Assembly: GCA_022539475.1 (NCBI GenBank)
Contig: VCMS01000089.1
Location: 224,288 to 288,287, forward strand
From: Gracilaria domingensis
Lineage: Eukaryota; Rhodophyta; Florideophyceae; Gracilariales; Gracilariaceae
Reading direction: 5' to 3'
Length of the DNA stretch: 64,000 nt
The notes under the pieces are model-generated. The model had not been told where the DNA came from. It was given only the letters and a program-made list of their open reading frames with translations, and did no database searches. A program made the translations under genes and the position numbers. Within the stretch, counting starts at the first letter, position 1. The number at the start of each line of letters is the position of its first letter. Shown in pieces: positions 47,326-57,683 of the stretch.

Positions 47326-48900
47326 CTACTGCCAATCTGTCTCATTGGAAATTGCTGTTTCATCGATATCGCTAATACTCAATACGTGATCCAGTAGCGA
47401 TTGCAAAACAAGCTCTTTCTCATCTACAGTATCAGCTTCGATATTATCTCCTTCCTGCTCTGGTGGTACCACATCTTCGCTTAAGTTAGTATGGCTCGCT
47501 GTTTCAGCCAGATTCAACTGTTAGATAACGCTAGCAATATGCTTCTCGAAGCCTTCCATTCTCGTCTTTTGAACCTCTTTCTTCAGCATTGCGAAATCAT
47601 GAGCTATTGCAACCTGTCTTTCTACTTTTAATTCTCCCGTTCTGCCCCTGCGGCTCGTGAAGATGTGTTCGGCCACCTTTTGGGTTGCGTTCTACGCCGA
47701 CGGATGATGGAGGAGACTTAAAAACCTTTATCAGAGCTTTCGAAAGATCCGGAATATTGACTTGAAGTTGCCCCCAAACAAAGAATGGGTGCCAATTCTT
47801 TAGACGCTGTAGAAGAATATGAGGTGATACGCCATGATTCATAAGGTTATTCACCAGCCGCGTATGGTGCCAATCATCACTAGCCAGCAGCTCCAGAGCC
47901 AAATGACACTGTTCCAAGATACTTCCGTTTCCCATACCCGCAAAGTCTTCCCCGTATTTTTGAATCACTTCCTTCCTCATAGTATCATAATATGGTTCAG
48001 AAAAGAACGCCAGAGCGATCACAGGAGAGTAAATGCGATTCCACTGATAAATGACACGTTCATCTCTGGCACTCATGGTTTGTGGTTCACTTGTTGTACG
48101 CAAGTGTATACGTATGAAGAGAAATAAGTCGAAGACGACAGATATTGGTGTGTATTCTCCCTTCAAGATACTAATACATTTACAGTTGGGTCAAGTGTAT
48201 CGCTGGCGATCGACATATGATTCCAAAATTGCGTGTCGGTGATGATTTCCAATAGTCTAGTTGGGAGTTCATAGCTTTCATCTAGACCGAGCCGCTGTTC
48301 TGTTCTCCGTGCATGACTGCGTAAGGGATATAGGTTATTACTTTTTTACCAAGTATGAGGCGTTTGAACAAGAAGTTCACTGTAGACCATCTCGTTCTAG
48401 AGTACATTACAATTGCATATGATCTGTTAAGTCGTTCGATACACAACTCTTCGTATACTTTGCGAAGGAACCCATTGGTCTTAATTGTTTGCGAAAACAA
48501 CAGACATTCCGGATCGTGCTGGCAAAGACCTGACTCCTCCCTATGTCTTCACTCAGATTGTGAAGCGCATGCGTACTGCATCCATAAGCCAATAAAAAGA
48601 GTTTCTTCTCCAGACAAATCTCCCGTAGCTTGTTCATAGCGTTGCATGAGTCCGACATGAAGCCATGGCAGCATGGAAATCCCATCAGGTTATGAACACG
48701 GTCGACTAAATCTTTGAGCTTGATAAATAAGTTTTCAGAGGTCTCTCTCCGCAACATAGAACGAAGATATTCTATGAAAAACGGTAGTGGAGTATGGAGT
48801 ACTACATTGCTCATTGACTTGGAAATAACGTTTGTGGCGCCATCGATGAGGGCTTCTTTGGCGTTTTGAGGTTGTTGAATCGGAAAACGCCCCAAGAATT
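47326..48900 (-). pseudogene. hAT-superfamily transposase (DUF659 type), broken
   Basis: Cut-and-paste transposase remnant. Read right to left: 48407-48895 has the DUF659-like core (HGFMSDSCNAMNKLRE, LLAYGCSTHALHNLSEDIG). Next is a segment with TRWSTVNFLFKRLILGKK (48282-48500). Then 48166-47597 has the helical region and the hAT dimerisation motif (PPSSVGVERN). After a frameshift near 47690 the tail continues (EHIFTSRRGRTGEL) with one TAG near 47521 and an acidic end to 47326. The D/E triad was not fully traced. The order of motifs is convincing for hAT. Confidence 0.7.
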
Positions 48901-48923
48901 TCGAGTTCCAACGAAATTGAACG

Positions 48924-49148
48924 TTGTTTCCAAAGTCGATAATGGCCAGGCCACAAATCTGTGAGGGCAGATTTTATGCAGATGGGCTGGAAGTGGCGAT
49001 AAAGAAGTTTGGAACAATGGAAAACATTTGTCATGTGACTAATGATAACGCAAGCAGTTGGGCCAGTGCCAAAGCGGAATTGAAGATTAAAAATGACTTT
49101 CTAATCTGCTGTCAGGATCAAACCCGTCTTGCCAACCTTTCCAGATAA
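48924..49148 (+). pseudogene. Possible second hAT-like fragment on the opposite strand
   Basis: A 74-residue frame with LEVAIKKFGTMENICHVTND and NASSWASAKAEL resembles the DUF659 pattern of an Asp followed by Asn-Ala-Ser. It abuts the minus-strand hAT remnant head to head. The match is short. Confidence 0.3.
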
Positions 49149-51065
49149 GACTTAGGCGGACGGAAATCGTTTAAAAACGCTGTAAAGCAGACCGAAATGG
49201 TTAGACCGCAGTACAAAAAAGGTCTAAGCTTGACAATGCTCCGAAAATGCTCTAAGTATGAGAAGCCATCACAATTACTCTCTTTTGCTCTTCGACTGCT
49301 TTGTACTAGTCTGTCTTCTGCAAATGCCTAGCGCTGTTTTAGTCCCCAGCAAAGAGTCCGAACTCAAACTACAAACCGGTGTGCAGATGAGAAATTTCAA
49401 ATGCTGGTTTTTTTTGCTATCAACGATTGACGTTCTTACTTCAAGTCCACCGGGAATGAAAGAAAGTGGAGAAAGTGCTTGGGAGTGATGTGGGAACAAA
49501 AGTTGGTAAACACTTCTGCTGGTCTGGTATCCGAAGACGACCAATCTAGCATCGAAGACGCGTGGGACGAATGGTCGATTCTTGCCTAGAATGAGGAGGA
49601 TCGCATTTTACGTCTTACTGCAATGAACGTCAATGATTCTATATAGTTCTGGGAAATGTGTACCATATTCAACCATAGTACTTTGGTGACCATCACAGCG
49701 TTGAATAAGCACCTGAAAAGTACTCGAGTGTAATAGAAGTAAGATGATCACAGCAATTCTAAGCAGGGAACTGAAATCGCTAGGATTCACTCTTTTGAGG
49801 AGGAGTCAAGTGTTGTGCCATGGGATGTTGTGTCGTAATCGGATTTTCGCGTCAGGACTTGAATCATTAACAGTAGATCAAGTGAAACGCGGTCTTTGGC
49901 CGAACGGTTCTCCTTTTAGGTCTAAAAAGGCCTAACTGAAGAGCTATGCCACTCTGCGTTTTTAAGACAGAGGTGCTCTATTTATCCAAACCAAAAAATT
50001 TCTATCATTCTTTCTCATACCAAGGCAAGGTATTCAATGTCCTCTTTTTGCGAGCGAGCTACACTAGAACAGAATGATCGGACGAAATTGGTCAGAAAAT
50101 ATGCAAATTTTGCGTATAAAACTTTTAATATGCAAGCAATTTAGTTCAATTTTTTGTATAGTGCGCTTTCATTTACTAGGGCTTTTTCAGCTTTGACTCA
50201 GAACAGTTGAAGTACGCCACAATTGTTAGTATACGTGCACGAAATGAAAGTGTCAGACGTATTATCTTTCGTCATTTGAGGACATCATGTGATGACCACC
50301 TGTGCCACCATATTTACGTGGGCTAATTTTGTGCAAGTACTCTAGAATAGTCATCATTACTACGACTACCTAGTACAACATTCACTTTATGGAACCGCGC
50401 GCCGCGCATCTCACCACCCTCATACAACTACAAGTTGCATCCTACTTAGGACCGTCCACCGCCACCACCTTCCTCTATCTCCGCATCCGCGAAAGAAAAC
50501 GGCCCAGTTGAAGATGGTGAGTTATGACTAGGACAAATGAGAGAATCGTCATGAACCTGACGGGGACAGTCGTGGACTTGATAAGGATTGTCGTAGACTC
50601 TGCCGTTATGTTCAGGACTGGAAAGGATCCGGTTCGGATGTGACAACACAGTCCGCAGGATGATGACGTGTACTGTGCATTCTCTTTCTGCATGCTTCAT
50701 GCATGCATGATGATCATGTTTTATTTTGCCTGACGCGTATGCTATTTTCTTGATCCTTTGAACGTACTACATGCGTATTGTGAGTTTAGACTGTCAAAAT
50801 CCGAATGAGTATATAATTAAAGAGTCAAGCGAGCGTTGACTGATGAGTTCAGAGAACCTAGCCCTTATTCAAATTTCTAGTGGTTATGGGCCCATCCCTC
50901 TTTGTCTAGCTACTATTCTATCCTGGTGGGTTTCTTTCCTGTGTGACGTACTTGGAATCTTGTTGCACACTGCAGTTACTGATCATTGCGATATTGAAGT
51001 CCTTCAAATATACAGCATAGCTCTACAGTTGTTCTCTAGGAATTATGTTCTTTTGTTCCATAACC
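49149..51065. other. Region without supportable genes
   Basis: AT-rich to mixed sequence. The words CATGCATGATGATCATG near 50700 form short inverted repeats. The open frames present are short, compositionally biased and resemble nothing I recognise. Confidence 0.45.
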
Positions 51066-52280
51066 GCAATGGAAGAAACGAAGAAGATACAGAAGTTTCA
51101 CGGGCGGAGCGGGGAAGACTTCATTTTGTGAAAAGCGGGAATCAAAGCAGTGTTACAGGCAGAATGCGTTATTCGTTTTGTAATTGTCAATGAAGTGGGC
51201 ACCCATGATAAAGAAATGACGGACGATCAGAAGGTGGAAGTGGCGAAGGCACGTGCACTACTGAGGCGCGGGCTGGGGAATAAGCCACTGCGGTTGTGTT
51301 TATCCAATCAGCACAACCCGTTCCTTAGGTGGAATAAGTTGCAAGATCGTTATGCTGTGTAAACGTAACGACTAGGGTGCAGCTTCAAACGCGATTGACG
51401 TGCATGAAGTATTCAGGGCAGCCTATGCAAGACTACATTGATTCGTTCGAAGAAAATTTTAATCGTCTTGACGCCATGGGCACGGCGCTGGGATGCGAGC
51501 TTCAAGTGGCTATTTTCCTTGCATCTTTTGGAGAGAAGAGTACATCTAGCTACGGGAGTACTGTCGCTGCAATGCAAACTTTGAACAAGGGGCTATCTTT
51601 GAGGTTGTTTCTGCGAGAATGCTGCAGAAATACGAGAACAAATCTGTGTACGGTGTGACAATGACCGTCAACGTGAGCGAGAATGCTTTGCAGGCATTTC
51701 AACAGACCTTCGCATGACTGCAACCAAAGAGAACCGAAGGGGAACTTGTTACAATTGCCGCAAGAAAGATCCCATCGCCAGGAATCGTCCTTCCAAAAGT
51801 TATACCCCAAGTTGTGGTGGCAGGATAGAACGAGGAAGTGCAAACGTCTGGGCTTGAAGATGCCGCTCATCAGGCAAGGCTTCTGATAGCAACAAAGCGA
51901 AGTGTAGCTAACCCGTCTAAATTCGTTTTAGATTCAGGTGCTCACAAAATACATATACGCGACGAAATCGTTCTTCACTGCCTCTTCCTATAGGGTCATA
52001 TCACCAACCCCCCACTCTCCTACCGCCTCGTTGAGAAGCTTCTGACCCTGATACGCAGCTTGCCAGAACACAGCATGATGTACTTATTTAAAGTCCCTCG
52101 GTTGGAGCAAATGGCCTCGGTGCTCCTTCCGGAGATGTATCGTATCCATCCACGGATATACAGACTTAATCCCGTCCACTCCAGCAAGCCAGTTGGTAGG
52201 AACTGCTTTCAAAAATTTGAACCACGAATCACTCCTCTCGTAGGGTCCTTCATCTGCTTTGTTCAGCCCTCGGGGTAGAA
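51066..52280 (+). pseudogene. Second Ty1/copia element, Gag and protease remnant
   Basis: The copia Gag (UBN2-type) pattern reads in pieces: MEETKKIQKFHGRSGED at 51069, a middle part, then the frame 51377-51658 with QLQTRLTCMKYSGQPMQDYI and LASFGEKSTSSYGSTVAAM. A degenerate zinc-knuckle region follows (NCRKKGHRARDCP near 51745). The aspartic protease motif FVLDSGAHKIHI is at about 51924. TAA near 51360 and several frame changes interrupt it. Integrase and RT are absent downstream, so only the 5' third is present. It is unlike the copia element at 21-26 kb. Confidence 0.65.
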
Positions 52281-52788
52281 ATTCCGGGACTATGTCGTCA
52301 AAAGGATCCGTGTCGTCTCCCCGCGTCTCAACATTCGGCGCTGAATCAGAGTCCGTGTCGCTGCTGAAGGATATTTGACGTCTGTCTCTTGCAGATGCTA
52401 GTTTTTGGCGAGGGTCGTTCAGTAAAATTTTTGAAAAAATATCGAGATCAATTATTTCAAAATTTGAAGATAATTGCTTGGGGCGTCCAGAATCGCTGTG
52501 CAGTAAATACTGGTGGGTTTTCCACTCGTGCTAGTTCTTTAGTCGAGGGCTACCTGAACGGTATTTCGCGAAGTCTAGGTTCAGTTTCCTTTAAGGTGCA
52601 CATTACACGATACCTTCTGCGGAATGATACCCTGCAACGCATGGAATACTGTTGCTAGTACAGATGATGTCCATTATGAAATCATACCGTTTTATTCTTA
52701 TCTATTCTTCTATCGACCGCTTTTGCTAACCACTACTTCGCTATATTACATGTACCATTTCCCCATGATGAAGCGGGTGTAGGCGCAA
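52281..52788. other. Region without supportable genes
   Basis: Short frames without recognisable family. An AT-rich tail is seen after 52670. Confidence 0.35.
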
Positions 52789-52941
52789 TCTGCGGCAGAT
52801 GCCGCAGAGGGCACCTGCACCAAAGTGCGGTATCGGTAGAACAAATATGCACTCCGAGAGGATGAGGCTCGAAGCGCCTCATCCTCTCCGTTCCTCATGT
52901 AGGGAACCATGCCCAGATGCATGGTTCCCTACTTGAGGAAC
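52789..52941. repeat. Cluster of three strong hairpins
   Basis: Hairpin 1 at 52789-52808 has 8-bp perfect arms (TCTGCGGC). Hairpin 2 at 52856-52888 has 13-bp perfect arms (GAGAGGATGAGGC). Hairpin 3 at 52890-52941 has 23-bp arms with one mismatch (GTTCCTCA...GGGAACCATGC). Hairpins 2 and 3 are separated by one base. Confidence 0.85.
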
Positions 52942-52982
52942 CTGCACCTGCAACTCGTGAGCTACGTCCGCATCAAAAGTCA

Positions 52983-53725
52983 TTTACCTGTATACGCAAG
53001 CAGAAAGTATCCATAAGTTATTCAATGATCCGTTGGATACATTTGAAATGCGATGGAATGTACCATTGATAAAACAAAACAGAAACGTTGCGCTAGAAAA
53101 GTCGAGGGACCTAGTAACTCGCAAAAGGAAGAAGAAGCAGGAAAGGGATCGGTTAGATTACCAGCCCACCATCATCGTAAAGCGCGAAAGGTGTCGAAGC
53201 GAGAACTCACAAGCAAGGACACCAAGAATGCCCATGCAGCAAACATACCGCAAGATGCGATAAACGAAAGAGCAGCCTATGTCCCAACCAAGCACCAGAA
53301 TCGCCTATCCCGAACAGTCAGACATCGATCTTGAGAGACGAAATGAAATTGGTCGTTTACCTGTATACGCAAGCAGAAAGTATCCATAAGTTAGTCATTG
53401 CTCCGTTGGATACATTTGAAATGCCATGGAAGCTACAATTGATAAAGCAAAACAGAAACGTTGCGCTAGAAAATTCGAGGGACCTAGTAACTCGCAAAAG
53501 GAAGAAGAAGAAGGAAAGGGATCGGTTAGATTACCAGCAATCCATTCAGCATAAACCGCGAAACGTCTCGAAGCGAGAACTCACAAGCAACGACACTGAG
53601 AATGTCCATGCAGCAAAAATACTCCAAGATGCGATTAACGAGAGAGGAGCATATGTCCCAACCAAACCAAAATCGTCCATCCTGAACACTCAGAGATCCA
53701 AGATCGCCAAGAAACCAACTTGGTT
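52983..53725 (+). repeat. Direct tandem duplication, unit about 370 bp
   Basis: Copy 1 (about 52983-53337) and copy 2 (about 53356-53725) both begin TTTACCTGTATACGCAAGCA and stay alignable throughout, with some indels. The offset is about 373 bp. Copy 2 keeps an open frame of 135 residues (53331-53738), rich in Lys/Arg (RKRKKKKERDRL). Copy 1 is open in different frames over its parts, so protein coding is doubtful. Confidence 0.8.
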
Positions 53726-53726
53726 T

Positions 53727-53811
53727 GTTGCGCAATAGGCTCTAGCTTCTCGCGTCTTGCGCTACTTTTGAAAAGTAGCGCAAGAGGCGAAGCTAGAGCC
53801 TATGGCGCAAC
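53727..53811. repeat. 85-bp imperfect palindrome
   Basis: Arms of about 41-43 bp: GTTGCGC(A)ATAGGCTCTAG..., a 5/3-base internal mismatch, then TCTTGCGCTACTTTT meeting AAAAGTAGCGCAAGA. It lies directly after the tandem duplication and contains the stop codon of its copy 2 frame. Confidence 0.9.
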
Positions 53812-54408
53812 GAAATGAACCATTGTTCGCGTACTTACAGCCGTCGCTTTGGGTTACCGAATTTCCGTTTTCACCCTTCAACTCGTTCTATATCTTGAAC
53901 AAATGGAAGAAGTTGAAGGTCATTAGCTTATTTCCTGCCGTTTACATGTCGCAGAGCGCGAAGAAACGCGGTGAGGATTGGTTAGTTTAGAGCAAAGATA
54001 CGTGGAAGGATATGGAAGAACGTACGAATAGACTGCACGGAATACATCCGTGAGATACGGATGACTCCGTCCTACTTTTTTCCGCCCTCTGCTTTAAGGA
54101 GCCTCCATAAAGTAGAGGGAGGAAAAAAGAAGGACGGAGCGGAGTATAACGCGAGGATGTGGATGGCACGGATCACGACGGTAGCGGCAGGTCGGACGTC
54201 GCAGGCGCGGCGGCGGCGGCGGAGGGAAGAGATTTATTTTTCTGTGTGAGATTGGACAGGTGTACAGCGTATAACGTTGGAAAACCACAGGTTTATAAAC
54301 GGTGGTAGATATTACGAGAAGTACACCCTTGTATTGAGGTCGACGTGTACCTACGTTCCTTTTTGAAAGCACGTGATTTAAACTCAAAATATATTCTCCG
54401 TTCTCAGC
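53812..54408. other. Upstream region of the transposase gene with long hairpin
   Basis: At 54067-54139, CTCCGTCCT.CTTTTTTCC.CCCTCT.CTTTA faces its near reverse complement across an 11-bp loop (arms about 31-33 bp). A (GGC)n run lies near 54208. This is the expected place for a promoter or the left end of the transposon. Terminal repeats matching the right-edge repeats were not found here. Confidence 0.55.
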
Positions 54409-57400
54409 ATGACGTCGATCTTGACTGTCGCTCGACCTCCTTCTCCCTTCGGACGACCTTCCCTTGCAGTCTTTGTCATCGTTTCTCGTTCATTTCTTCT
54501 TCCTATGGTCTACTACTGTACACATAAGAAGCGTGGGTGCCCCTTCGTTACTCGCCGAGGAGTCTTATCTCTTCAACAGCATGTCAACCATTGCCCTTTT
54601 CGTCTGAAAGCAGCGCTGGAAGACGACAATAGGCGGCCCATTCGGAGAAGCAAGCGTCTCAAGCTTTCCGCACCCGCGCCCGCATCTTCCGAAACGGTCA
54701 CTGCCCCTTGTCGCCTTCCCGAGCCTCCGGTGTCCGAGGACATCGTCGACCCCACTCCGTGCGCCCGTCCCATTCCGGACACTTCCCATTTTGTTTCTCC
54801 TTCCTTGGGTCCCGCGTCATTAGAGCGAGAACACGGAAGCAGTTCCCGCCCAGTGCCTTCTGAGGAGGCCCTCGGTGATTTGCATATGGATTATCTCACG
54901 GTTTGTCTGGCTTCAGTAGCTTCCAACCTTGGTCATCGTGAGGCAGACGAGCTAATTGGGCTACTTCGGGACCCGCGATTCTCGCAAAAGCGATTCAACG
55001 AGACCATAACAAGTTCCAAGCGCTGGACAGAACTGAAGAACGCCACTTTCGAACGATACGCCTCAAAGGACGGTTTCAATCGAAGAACTGTCTCGCCAGA
55101 AGGATGTAAGTTCAGCGCCACCCTCTACACGAGAGACCCCGTTCAGACACTTGTGAAACAGCTCCAGTTGGCTAACAACGAAAACACATTCTTCCACCCT
55201 ATACCTCGGACCCACTCCACGAAAATATCTCACCCCATGTCCGGCTCTCTCGCAAGAGACGCCACCTCAAAACTTAACGAAATGGTCATGGGCTCTTTGG
55301 ATAGTAGAATAGTGTGGTACTTCCAAGAAATAAGTTACAGTGAATCTTTCGTAGGTCTTCTGCAGGTATACACCGATAAGTCTTCAACAACTCTAAAGCA
55401 AACATCGGTTACCGCCTATCCTCTTCACCTCATATTTCTCAACTTCTCCGACGAGCTACGCCGTAAGTGCATCCGTGATGACCTCACAGTAGTGGCATAC
55501 TTCCCTACTACACTGATCGAGGTTTCCGCATCTGAAGCAGACGCAATGCCATTTGTTTCTAGCAAGTCTCTACGCGAGTCCAGGATGCAAATCCTTCAAG
55601 AATCTCTTCGTCAAGTCCTGGAGCCCATTCTAAATCTCACGCAGAAAGGTTTTCAGTTCATCGGGGAAGACAAACTAAGTCGAGTGTGCCATCCTCTGCT
55701 TGCAAGTTATTGTGCGGATATTCCTGAGGCTAAGGACATTCTGTCCATTCTTCATGGGACCAAAACGGAAAGCCCGTGTCATAGATGCAAAGCCCCTCGC
55801 TCATCTTTATGCAGTCCTATTCCCACCTCATTCAACGGACGTTCTCAAAAGCACACGAAAAGCATCCGAAAGACATACACAGCTATCTTGCAACATGCAC
55901 AAAAAGACGAGGCGGAAAGACGTCCACGTCGTGCGAGGGAGAGGAGATCTCAAGCGGATACTCTGATGCGTTCAAATTCCATATCTCTCATTCCTTCGTT
56001 CCTCGAAACTTCCGTAAGCCTTGGAATGATCCCGGGATTGTCTCCATACAGTCTGTTCTCATTCGAACCATTACACAACTTGCATCTCGGCATCTCAAAG
56101 TTGATAAAAACGGCCACAATCGAGAGACTGCAGTCAGACACCCTGTGCACCACAATAGGAACATCTGCATCGCGTTTATTTCGAACGATACGCACCCAAC
56201 TCCTCAACCATGCAAACGCAATTCTAGCTGCCATAGAACGCGATTCTCCTGCCAAAGGTTTACATATCGATTCCTCCACGCAGGAGGAAGGCAAATCTTT
56301 GAATGGTATCTTCACGAAAGACGGTCTCCGTGGAATGCTGGAGGCCAAAAACTACAAAGCACTTGACATGGTCTTTCCCTTCATAGGAGCATTCTTTGAC
56401 ATATGCTGTGGAGAACAGGACGTTGCCCCAATCACAACCGTTTTCTCTCAGTACTCGGACTTGCTCTCGACCTTATTCAGATACAATCGTGACCCGTATT
56501 GGACTGAAAGCTCTCTCCTGTGTTTTAGTTCGGAGATTGAAGCCTTCAAGCGTTCCGCAACAAAGACTCTGGCGGATTTTCATCCCTCCAGACTGGGAAC
56601 TCTGAAGTTTCATCTTCTCGATCATCTCGTGGATGATATTCCCCGTCTGGGAAGTATCAAGTACTACGACGCAGGCATATACGAACATGCACACCTGCTA
56701 TTTAAGAGACACTACAAAAAGACGTCGAGAAGAACAGCAACGGCTGTGGAGGAGACTATTCGCTCCATTGAGCACGGACATGTTAGAAAGCAATTGAATG
56801 GCAATGCTCCTTACCAGCGTAATCCAGGTTTACCAGGAACTTCCACACAGCTTCCTCGATTTGCAATCAGAGGGAGTTCTTTCACTTTACGAGCTCTTCA
56901 ACATTGTTTTCAAGTATGTCCAGTTCAAAAACATGGACTGCTGCTAGAGAGATGTTGTCAAGTACAGACACAAGGTCGATTCTTGACCAAATTGGTGAAC
57001 AGGCCCTTCCTCCTTTCCTCAGTCTCGTGAAAGAAACATTGGATGAGCACTCTATTACATACTTCCCAGAAAAGATAAGGATAACTTTGGTGAATTCGGC
57101 CCTCGTGAAAGGCGGTTTCGTTCCGACTCTTGAACACTTCGATTCGTCTTCTAAGGCACTTAAGCTGGGACGACCCAAATACCCCATCATCCAACGAGTC
57201 TTCGCTTCTCCAGCATTTGGTCCCAGTAGAAAGCCAAAGTTTTCCACTGTATTGGTAAGCGGAGAAGATTCAGAGACTTGGGTTGCCCAGGTAGTCGCTC
57301 TGATTCGAATATCGCTCCTTGATTCTGCACTTACCGCACCAGAGGTGGCATTCGTCCGGTATTTCGAGGTTTTACCCCCCGCAACAAACACCGACCACAT

Positions 57401-57683
57401 ATTGAAATGCATATCTTTACGGTGGGCTACAAACGATGAAAAGAACGACACTCTTCTGTTCCCTCGTCATTCCAAAGCGGAGACTATCGTAGAGTTAACT
57501 CCTTGGTACGGGATGGTTCCGGCTTCTGCACTACAGGGAACTGTCCATGTTGTTCGATCAAACTACCCTGCTCCACCTTTTTGTCCTCCACTTCAATGGT
57601 TTCAACACCAATTCTACATAAATCGATTCTATCATGATTCAGATGAAGGACCAACTGAGCACGTTGATCCTGTACAGCCTTAA
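54409..57683 (+). CDS. Plavaka-like (CACTA-related) transposase, with frame changes near its 3' end
   Basis: DDE-type transposase. The frame from ATG 54409 to 57030 encodes 873 residues; an alternative ATG at 54505 starts just before the zinc finger. The N-terminal C2H2-like finger (C37, C44, H58/H61, C62; QQHVNHCPF) is typical of the family, and a basic stretch RRSKRLK follows. Core signatures: LLQVYTDKSSTTL at about 317-329 (first catalytic Asp probably D323), AYPLHLIFLNFSDELR, ADIPEAKDILSILHG followed by CHRC (457-460), and FEPLHNLHLGISK (552-564). Around 56810-56960 the best reading moves to another frame (LYELFNIVFKYVQF) and then to 56904-57683, ending RFYHDSD...VDPVQP. Introns or frameshifts must lie there. 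It converges with the minus-strand gene ending at 57680. No stop interrupts the first 2.6 kb. Confidence 0.8.

Noticed and set aside
50446-50700. Minus-strand frames of 72-84 residues
   Set aside because: Short, with His/Ser/Pro bias and two overlapping frames; nothing supports coding.
52789-53811. CRISPR-like array
   Set aside because: There are hairpins and two long direct copies, but no short regularly spaced repeats with unique spacers, and the context is eukaryotic.
55700-56605. Plus-strand frames of 70-193 residues and minus-strand frames inside the transposase gene
   Set aside because: They overlap the long transposase frame, which carries clear family motifs.
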